A DNA stretch of 5,351 nt from an uncultured Ideonella sp. (GTDB taxonomy: Bacteria > Pseudomonadota > Gammaproteobacteria > Burkholderiales > Burkholderiaceae): assembly GCA_946479475.1 (NCBI GenBank), contig CAMLGG010000328.1, positions 1 through 5,351 on the forward strand, read 5' to 3'. Shown piece after piece: positions 1 through 5,351 of the stretch. How positions within the stretch are numbered: the first letter of the stretch is position 1; each line of letters opens with the position of its first letter. The position numbers and the translations under genes are program-made. The notes beneath the pieces were generated by a model. The model was given only the letters and a program-made list of their open reading frames with translations, was not told the origin of the DNA and ran no database searches.

Positions 1-935
<935 letters not shown>

Positions 936-961
936 ACTGATCTCGGAGCAGTAAGCTGACG

Positions 962-994
962 GGCCGGGTTCGCGCGATGCGACCCGGCCTTTTT
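962..994 (+). terminator. Rho-independent terminator after mdh
   Basis: GGCCGGGT (962-969) pairs perfectly with ACCCGGCC (982-989), and T970-G981 can add a wobble pair. The loop is about 10-12 bases, and TTTTT follows immediately at 990-994. It lies 26 bases after the mdh stop and ends 11 bases before the ATG of the CitE-like gene, so it sits in that gene's leader and should limit read-through into it. Confidence 0.88.
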
Positions 995-1005
995 CATTGC
1001 CGACC

Positions 1006-2028
1006 ATGAGCCACCCCATCCATCCGAACCAGGCCCTCGTCGACGCGGGCGAGGCCGCCCTGCCCGACCTGCCCGTCTGCGATCACTACTGCGGCGTCGA
1101 AGTCCGCATGCGCAAGAGCCTGGCCTTGCAGGCGGAGCTCGGGCCGGCCTTCGACGTCACGCTCGACGGCGAGGACGGCGCCCCGGTCGGCGGGGAGGTG
1201 GAGCACGCGCACCTGATGGCCGAGCTGGTCGACTCGCCGGCCAACGCCTTCGGCCGCGTCGGTGCCCGCGTCGTGCCCGTCGACCATCCGGCCTTCGAGC
1301 CGATGCTGCAGGCACTGCTGCCACGCGCAGGAGCTCGGCTGGCCTATCTCATGATTCCCAAGCCCGACGGCGTGGCGGACATCGACGCGGCCGCGGCGGC
1401 CGTGGACCGCATCAGCACCGAGGCCGGCCTCGGGCGGCGAATCCCGCTGCACGCGCTGGTCGAGACCCACGGCGCGCTACGCGAGGTGCAGCTTCTTGCG
1501 GCCCATCCGCGAATCGAGTCGCTGTCGTTCGGACTGATGGATTTCGTCTCCGCGCACCGGGGCGCCATCCCGCAGACGGCGATGGGCGCCAGAGGCCAGT
1601 TCGAGCATCCGCTGGTCGTGCGGGCCAAGCTGGAGATCGCAGCCGCCTGCCACGGACACGGCAAGGTCCCTTCGCATTGCGTGGTCACCGAGTTCAAGGA
1701 CCAGGCCGCGCTGCAGGAGGCCGCAGAGCGCGCTTCGCGCCAGCTTGGCTACACGCGCATGTGGAGCATCCACCCGGACCAGATCCGGCCGATCATCGAC
1801 GCCTTCGCACCCAGCGCGGCTGAAGTGGACCAGGCCATCGAGATCATCACCGCCGCACAGGCCGCGAACTGGGCGCCCATCCGGCATGGCGCGCGGGGCC
1901 GGGAGCAATTGCACGACCGCGCCAGCTACCGCTACTTCTGGCAGGTGCTCCAAAGAGCCCATCGCACGTCCTTTGCCGGTGGCCCGCAATTGCCGGCCGA
2001 AGTGCGGCTCGCGTACTTTTCCGAGTGA
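1006..2028 (+). CDS. CitE-like lyase, HpcH/HpaI aldolase/citrate lyase superfamily
   Basis: A 340-residue cytoplasmic protein of the Mg2+-dependent TIM-barrel superfamily that includes citrate lyase beta subunit (CitE), malyl-CoA lyase and HpcH/HpaI aldolases. These enzymes make or break C-C bonds next to a CoA thioester or 2-oxoacid. Family landmarks, counted from the ATG at 1006: DGEDG (54-58) in place of the usual LEDAV; Arg88 in GARVV, at the place of the substrate-binding Arg of VRxN; MIPKPDG (116-122); VETHGAL with Glu153 (codon 1462-1464); FGLMDF with Asp179, 26 residues later, the expected acidic metal-ligand pair; and IHPDQI (255-260) followed by an Ala/Glu-rich helix, the normal family C-terminal signature. 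The Asn of VRxN and the N-terminal PG motif are replaced, so the substrate may differ from that of CitE or malyl-CoA lyase. ATG 1006 is preferred over in-frame TTG 997, which would lie almost on the terminator T-run; neither has a clear Shine-Dalgarno sequence. No terminator follows, so co-transcription with the next gene is possible. Superfamily membership is firm; the substrate is unknown. Confidence 0.88.
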   Translation: MSHPIHPNQALVDAGEAALPDLPVCDHYCGVEVRMRKSLALQAELGPAFDVTLDGEDGAPVGGEVEHAHLMAELVDSPANAFGRVGARVVPVDHPAFEPMLQALLPRAGARLAYLMIPKPDGVADIDAAAAAVDRISTEAGLGRRIPLHALVETHGALREVQLLAAHPRIESLSFGLMDFVSAHRGAIPQTAMGARGQFEHPLVVRAKLEIAAACHGHGKVPSHCVVTEFKDQAALQEAAERASRQLGYTRMWSIHPDQIRPIIDAFAPSAAEVDQAIEIITAAQAANWAPIRHGARGREQLHDRASYRYFWQVLQRAHRTSFAGGPQLPAEVRLAYFSE

Positions 2029-2090
2029 CCCGCCACGGACGGCGTGACATTCTTGGCACTCCCTCGAACAGGCTGCGCCATTGAAACCAT

Positions 2091-2117
2091 CGGTCACTCC
2101 TGATCCGGAGGCGACCG
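2091..2117 (+). other. Imperfect hairpin in the gap before the exported-protein gene
   Basis: CGGTC (2091-2095) can pair with GACCG (2113-2117), and inside it CTCC (2097-2100) with GGAG (2107-2110), leaving a 6-base loop and a small asymmetric bulge. No T-run follows, so it is not a standard terminator. The rest of the 2029-2161 gap shows no convincing promoter or gene. In GC-rich DNA such a structure can arise by chance. Confidence 0.25.
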
Positions 2118-2161
2118 ACACAATCCCCGCCGTCGTCCTCTGTCCCCGGAGTTCCAATCTC

Positions 2162-2725
2162 ATGTCCCGTCTTTCATTCCGTCTCCTGACGCTGGCCGCC
2201 GGCATTTGCCTGGCCGGCAGCGTCGCCGCCCAGACCACCGCCCCCGCCAAGCCTGCGGCCAAGCCCGTGGCCAAGCCTGCTGCCAAGAAGGCCGCACCCG
2301 CCAAGGCGGCGCCCAAGCCGGTGGTCGAGGAGACGCTGCCGCCTGCCGACAGCGAGCAGACCTCCGCCGCGCAGATGGCCCACATGGGCCACTACGACTG
2401 CGAGTTCAACCAGGCCGTCGAAGTGGCCATGAACCCGAAGTCCGACGGCTACGTCGACGTGACCTTCGGCAAGCAGAAATACACGATGAAGCCGGTGCTC
2501 TCGTCCACCGGCGCGCTGCGCCTGGAAGACGTCAAGGGCCAGACGCTGATGCTGCAGATCGCCTACAAGTCCATGCTGATGGACGTGAAGGCCGGCCGCC
2601 GCCTGGTCGACGAATGCGTGTGCGAGAAGCAGCGCCTGGCCAAGGCCGCGGCCGCCGGCCAGCCCAGCGTCGGCCTCATGGGCGACGGTGCCGCCGGCGG
2701 CACCGCAGCCCCGACGCCCCGCTGA
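2162..2725 (+). CDS. Exported small protein with Ala/Lys/Pro linker and MliC-like C-terminal domain (function unknown)
   Basis: A 187-residue protein, probably periplasmic. Residues 1-23 form a Sec signal peptide: Arg3/Arg7, a hydrophobic core (LLTLAAGICLAG) and cleavage expected at VAA|Q. Cys16 is not in a proper lipobox. Residues 24-55 are a low-complexity linker of repeated AKP/AAK units, positively charged and likely extended. Residues 77-155 look like a compact beta-rich domain (GHYDCEF, GYVDVTFGKQKYTM, SSTGALRLED, LVDECVCEK). Cys80 could form a disulphide with Cys152 or Cys154. The Y-x-C opening, the GK-x-x-Y strand and S-x-G-A-L-R weakly recall MliC/PliC inhibitors of C-type lysozyme, but the conserved tryptophan region is absent, so this is only a guess. 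The tail is Ala/Gly/Pro-rich. The start at ATG 2162 is chosen because it begins the signal peptide and has GGAG (2148-2151) 10 bases upstream; an in-frame TTG at 2081 would bury the signal. A strong terminator follows. The gene is real on codon use, but its function is not established. Confidence 0.85.
   Translation: MSRLSFRLLTLAAGICLAGSVAAQTTAPAKPAAKPVAKPAAKKAAPAKAAPKPVVEETLPPADSEQTSAAQMAHMGHYDCEFNQAVEVAMNPKSDGYVDVTFGKQKYTMKPVLSSTGALRLEDVKGQTLMLQIAYKSMLMDVKAGRRLVDECVCEKQRLAKAAAAGQPSVGLMGDGAAGGTAAPTPR
2240..2320 (+). repeat. Degenerate AKP/AAK codon repeat encoding the linker
   Basis: Imperfect tandem units of the type AAGCCTGCGGCC and AAGCCCGTGGCC encode A27-P53 of the exported protein (AKPAAKPVAKPAAKK, then APAKAAPKP). 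Such a tract is prone to slippage and length change between strains. It resembles histone-H1-like Ala/Lys/Pro tails, but here it lies directly after a signal peptide, so an extracytoplasmic spacer is the more likely role. Confidence 0.7.
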
Positions 2726-2747
2726 GCCTCGTCTCCACCCCTTCAGC

Positions 2748-2773
2748 AAAGCCCGGCGCCCGCCGGGCTTTTT
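2748..2773 (+). terminator. Rho-independent terminator after the exported-protein gene
   Basis: AAAGCCCGGC (2748-2757) and GCCGGGCTTT (2762-2771) are perfect inverted repeats, giving a 10-base-pair stem (7 of them GC) with a GCCC tetraloop and a T-run at 2769-2773. It begins 22 bases after the stop codon and isolates acnB transcriptionally from the upstream genes. The stretch from 2774 to 2877 is GC-rich and shows no gene or other signal I can support. Confidence 0.93.
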
Positions 2774-2877
2774 CGTTGGCGCGCCGCCCGCGCTTCTGCA
2801 CCGCCATGTCTGCAGCAGAATGCAGGGCTCGCCCAGCCGACCGCGCCGCCGCCGCCGGCCTCTGCCGCGCACCGGGC

Positions 2878-2905
2878 TTGGCAAGTCTTATATAAGATAT
2901 AAAAT
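2878..2905 (+). promoter_or_regulatory. Predicted sigma70-type promoter of acnB
   Basis: TTGGCA (2878-2883, 5 of 6 to the -35 consensus) lies 16 bases before TAAAAT (2900-2905, 5 of 6 to the -10 consensus). The element is in an abrupt AT island in otherwise GC-rich DNA and follows a terminator. Transcription would start near 2911-2913, leaving a leader of about 32 bases before the acnB ATG. Other -10 choices in the same island (such as TATAAG at 2891) are possible but badly spaced. Confidence 0.7.
2886..2897. promoter_or_regulatory. Perfect 12-bp palindrome, candidate operator in the acnB promoter spacer
   Basis: TCTTATATAAGA is identical to its reverse complement and lies wholly between the predicted -35 and -10 boxes, where a bound dimeric regulator would block RNA polymerase. 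GntR-family regulators are often encoded near TCA genes in betaproteobacteria and bind short AT-centred palindromes, so a regulator of that kind is a plausible ligand. This is inference; no regulator gene is in the window. Confidence 0.55.
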
Positions 2906-2908
2906 ATC
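2896..2908. promoter_or_regulatory. Second dyad GATAT-AAA-ATATC over the acnB -10 box
   Basis: GATAT (2896-2900) and ATATC (2904-2908) are inverted repeats around AAA. The element overlaps the end of the first palindrome by two bases and covers the -10 hexamer. It could be a second regulator half-site pair or a by-product of the AT-rich -10 region. Confidence 0.3.
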
Positions 2909-2932
2909 GTAGAAACCCTTGCCCTCGTCTCC

Positions 2933-2937
2933 AGGAG
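2933..2937 (+). promoter_or_regulatory. Ribosome binding site of acnB
   Basis: AGGAG lies 7 bases before ATG 2945. It is the strongest Shine-Dalgarno match of the gene starts in the window, and it fixes the acnB start together with the conserved N-terminus that follows. Confidence 0.85.
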
Positions 2938-2944
2938 CCCCGCC

Positions 2945-5351
2945 ATGCTGCAAACCTACCGCCAACACGTCGCAGAGCGAGCCGCGCTCGGCATCCCGCC
3001 GCTGCCGCTGGACGCCAAGCAGGTCGCCGAAGTCATCGAGCTGATCAAGAACCCGCCGGCGGGCGAGGAAGCCTTCCTGGTGAACCTGATCGCCCACCGC
3101 GTGCCTCCGGGCGTGGATGACGCGGCCAAGGTCAAGGCCAGCTTCCTGGCGGCCGTCGCGCATGGCGACGTGAAGGTCGCGCTGATCAGCCGCGCCAAGG
3201 CCACCGAGCTGCTGGGCACCATGGTCGGCGGCTACAACGTCCATCCGCTGATCGAGCTGCTCGACGACGCCGAGGTGGGCGGCGTGGCCGCCGAGGGCCT
3301 GAAGAAGACGCTGCTGATGTTCGACTTCTTCAACGACGTGGCCGACAAGGCCCGCGCCGGCAACGCCCGCGCCAAGGAGGTCATGCAGAGCTGGGCCGAT
3401 GCGGAGTGGTTCACCTCGCGTCCCGAAGTGCCGCAGAAGATCACCGTCACCGTGTTCAAGGTGCCTGGCGAGACGAACACCGACGACCTGTCCCCTGCCC
3501 CCGACGCCTGGAGCCGCCCGGACATCCCGCTGCACTACCTGGCGATGCTGAAGAACACCCGCGAGGGCGCGGCCTTCAAGCCGGAGGAAGACGGCAAGCG
3601 CGGCCCGATCGCCTTCATCGAGGGGCTGAAGAAGAAGGGCCACGTCGTCGCCTACGTGGGTGACGTGGTGGGCACCGGCTCTTCGCGCAAGAGCGCCACC
3701 AATTCGGTCATCTGGGCCACCGGCCAGGACATCCCCTTCGTGCCGAACAAGCGCTTCGGCGGCGTCACGCTGGGCGGCAAGATCGCCCCGATCTTCTTCA
3801 ACACGCAGGAGGATTCGGGCTCGCTGCCGATCGAGGTCGACGTGTCGAAGCTCGAGATGGGCGACGTGGTCGACGTGCTGCCGTACGAGGGCAAGGTCGT
3901 GAAGAACGGCGAGGTCGCCGCGTCCTTCCAGCTCAAGAGCGAAGTGCTGCTCGACGAGGTGCGCGCCGGCGGCCGCATCAACCTCATCATCGGCCGTTCG
4001 CTGACCACCAAGGCCCGCGAGTTCCTGGGCCTGCCCGCCTCCACCGCCTTCCGCCTGCCCAAGGCGCCGGTGGACACCGGCAAGGGCTTCACGCTGGCGC
4101 AGAAGATGGTCGGCCGCGCCTGCGGCCTGCCTGAGGTGAATGGTCAACAGCGGGGCATCCGCCCGGGCACCTACTGCGAGCCCAAGATGACCACCGTCGG
4201 CAGCCAGGACACCACCGGCCCGATGACCCGCGACGAGCTGAAGGACCTGGCCTGCCTCGGCTTCTCGGCCGACATGGTGATGCAGTCCTTCTGCCACACC
4301 GCGGCCTACCCGAAGCCGGTGGACGTGAAGACGCACCGCGAGCTGCCCGCCTTCATCAGCACCCGCGGCGGCGTCTCGCTGCGCCCGGGCGACGGCATCA
4401 TCCACTCCTGGCTGAACCGCCTGCTGCTGCCCGACACCGTGGGCACCGGCGGCGACTCGCACACCCGCTTCCCGATCGGCATCTCCTTCCCGGCCGGCTC
4501 GGGCCTGGTGGCCTTCGGCGCCGCCACGGGCGTGATGCCGCTGGACATGCCCGAGTCGGTGCTGGTGCGCTTCAAGGGCCAGATGCAGCCCGGCGTGACG
4601 CTGCGTGACCTGGTGCATGCGATCCCGCTGTACGCCATCAAGCAAGGCCTGCTCACGGTCGCCAAGCAGGGCAAGAAGAACATCTTCTCGGGCCGCATCC
4701 TCGAGATCGAGGGCCTGCCCGACCTGAAGATCGAACAGGCCTTCGAGCTGAGCGATGCTTCCGCCGAGCGCTCGGCCGCCGGCTGCACGGTCAAGCTCAA
4801 CCCCGAGCCGATCAAGGAGTACCTCACCAGCAACATCGTGCTGATGAAGAACATGATCGCCGACGGCTACCAGGACAAGCGCACGCTGGAGCGCCGCATC
4901 AAGGCCGTCGAGGCCTGGCTGGCCGACCCGAAGCTGCTGTCGGCCGACCCGGATGCCGAGTACGCCGCGGTGATCGAGATCGACCTGGACGAGCTGAAGG
5001 AGCCGGTGCTCTGCTGCCCGAACGACCCGGACGACGCCAAGCTGCTGTCGGAGGTCGCCGGCACCAAGATCGACGAGGCCTTCATCGGCTCGTGCATGAC
5101 CAACATCGGCCACTTCCGCGCCGCCGCGCGGCTGCTGGGCGGCCAGCGCGACATCCCGGTCAAGCTCTGGGTCGCGCCGCCGACCAAGATGGACCAGAGC
5201 GAGCTGATCAAGGAAGGCCACTACGCCGCGTTCGGCACCGCCGGCGCCCGCACCGAGATGCCGGGCTGCTCGCTGTGCATGGGCAACCAGGCGCAAGTGC
5301 GCGAGGGTGCGACGGTGGTCTCGACCTCGACCCGCAACTTCCCGAACCGCC
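2945..5351 (+). CDS. acnB: Aconitate hydratase B (bifunctional aconitase/2-methylisocitrate dehydratase), 3'-truncated by window edge
   Basis: Cytoplasmic [4Fe-4S] TCA enzyme interconverting citrate and isocitrate through cis-aconitate; AcnB enzymes also hydrate 2-methyl-cis-aconitate in the methylcitrate pathway. 802 residues are visible; the family is about 860-870, so about 60 C-terminal residues lie beyond the window. The N-terminus ([19 protein letters not shown], then [11 protein letters not shown]) nearly matches E. coli AcnB and fixes the start. Domain order is typical of AcnB: N-terminal HEAT-like domain (about 1-155), swivel domain (about 160-390) with [15 protein letters not shown] and [11 protein letters not shown], then the catalytic domain. 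Relative to E. coli AcnB as I remember it, active-site positions are present: Arg191, Ser246-Ser247-Arg248, QDT 421-423, Ser505 in GGDSHTR, iron-sulphur ligands Cys717 (SCMTN), Cys775 and Cys778 (GCSLC), and Arg797 and Arg802 in TRNFPNR just before the edge. No frameshift is seen. Its own promoter and RBS and the upstream terminator suggest separate transcription. In E. coli the cluster-free protein also binds mRNA; that is not testable here. Confidence 0.98.
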   Translation, partial: MLQTYRQHVAERAALGIPPLPLDAKQVAEVIELIKNPPAGEEAFLVNLIAHRVPPGVDDAAKVKASFLAAVAHGDVKVALISRAKATELLGTMVGGYNVHPLIELLDDAEVGGVAAEGLKKTLLMFDFFNDVADKARAGNARAKEVMQSWADAEWFTSRPEVPQKITVTVFKVPGETNTDDLSPAPDAWSRPDIPLHYLAMLKNTREGAAFKPEEDGKRGPIAFIEGLKKKGHVVAYVGDVVGTGSSRKSATNSVIWATGQDIPFVPNKRFGGVTLGGKIAPIFFNTQEDSGSLPIEVDVSKLEMGDVVDVLPYEGKVVKNGEVAASFQLKSEVLLDEVRAGGRINLIIGRSLTTKAREFLGLPASTAFRLPKAPVDTGKGFTLAQKMVGRACGLPEVNGQQRGIRPGTYCEPKMTTVGSQDTTGPMTRDELKDLACLGFSADMVMQSFCHTAAYPKPVDVKTHRELPAFISTRGGVSLRPGDGIIHSWLNRLLLPDTVGTGGDSHTRFPIGISFPAGSGLVAFGAATGVMPLDMPESVLVRFKGQMQPGVTLRDLVHAIPLYAIKQGLLTVAKQGKKNIFSGRILEIEGLPDLKIEQAFELSDASAERSAAGCTVKLNPEPIKEYLTSNIVLMKNMIADGYQDKRTLERRIKAVEAWLADPKLLSADPDAEYAAVIEIDLDELKEPVLCCPNDPDDAKLLSEVAGTKIDEAFIGSCMTNIGHFRAAARLLGGQRDIPVKLWVAPPTKMDQSELIKEGHYAAFGTAGARTEMPGCSLCMGNQAQVREGATVVSTSTRNFPNR

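Noticed and set aside
2032..2045. CGCC/GGCG inverted repeat just after the CitE-like stop codon as a terminator
   Set aside because: The stem is only four base pairs and no T-run follows.
2053..2070. TTGGCAC resembling a sigma54 -24 element before the exported-protein gene
   Set aside because: The bases where the -12 GC should fall (2067-2068) are AA, and as a sigma70 -35 it lacks a matching -10.
2081..2161. Upstream in-frame TTG start for the exported protein
   Set aside because: It would place 27 hydrophilic residues before a good signal peptide; ATG 2162 has a usable GGAG and begins the signal directly.
2195..2212. Possible lipoprotein signal around Cys16 of the exported protein
   Set aside because: The residue before Cys is Ile rather than Gly/Ala, and a standard VAA|Q cleavage site lies just downstream.
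1477..2385. 302-residue minus-strand open frame across the CitE-like gene and the exported-protein gene
   Set aside because: It overlaps two well-supported + strand genes, has low-complexity composition and shows no recognisable motif.
2774..2877. Small gene or RNA in the GC-rich part of the acnB upstream gap
   Set aside because: Open frames there run through the terminator and have no RBS; only a short CTGCA/TGCAG repeat is seen, which is too weak to call.
2888..5296. 802-residue open frame on the minus strand, antisense to acnB
   Set aside because: Its translation is the biased Arg/Ala/His/Leu/Gly-rich product expected from the complement of a GC-rich gene, and the + strand frame is unmistakable AcnB along its whole length.

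Overview
The window comes from a GC-rich proteobacterium, most likely a betaproteobacterium of the order Burkholderiales. The evidence is strongly GC-biased codon use, a Thermus/Burkholderia-type malate dehydrogenase, and an aconitase of the AcnB type. The order assignment rests on protein resemblance from memory, not on a search. All genes read on the + strand, and it looks like an ordinary chromosomal core-metabolism region. I see no mobile element, CRISPR array, tRNA or rRNA.

Layout: (1) 1-935, malate dehydrogenase (mdh), missing about 18 N-terminal residues at the window edge and closed by a good intrinsic terminator (962-994). (2) 1006-2028, a CitE-like lyase of the HpcH/HpaI aldolase/citrate lyase superfamily, which starts only 11 bases after the terminator T-run and has no visible Shine-Dalgarno sequence. 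(3) 2029-2161, a 133-base gap with one weak hairpin and no convincing promoter. (4) 2162-2725, a small exported protein with a signal peptide, an Ala/Lys/Pro-rich linker and a compact C-terminal domain that faintly recalls MliC-type lysozyme inhibitors; a second strong terminator follows (2748-2773). (5) 2774-2944, a gap that is GC-rich until an abrupt AT island carrying a sigma70-type promoter interleaved with two abutting dyads. (6) 2945-5351, acnB, encoding aconitate hydratase B, cut by the window edge after 802 residues. Every active-site position I could map is present.

Mdh and AcnB are two TCA-cycle enzymes: malate to oxaloacetate, and citrate to isocitrate. The CitE-like protein between them is plausibly a CoA-ester or 2-oxoacid C-C lyase acting on related metabolites, but its substrate cannot be read from the sequence. 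The exported protein has no obvious tie to the TCA cycle. Terminators after mdh and after the exported-protein gene suggest three transcription units: mdh (perhaps with read-through), the CitE-like gene with the exported-protein gene, and acnB under its own apparently regulated promoter.

I found no clearly new multi-gene system. The best leads are the dyads in the acnB promoter, the terminator set against the CitE-like start, and the two poorly characterised middle genes.
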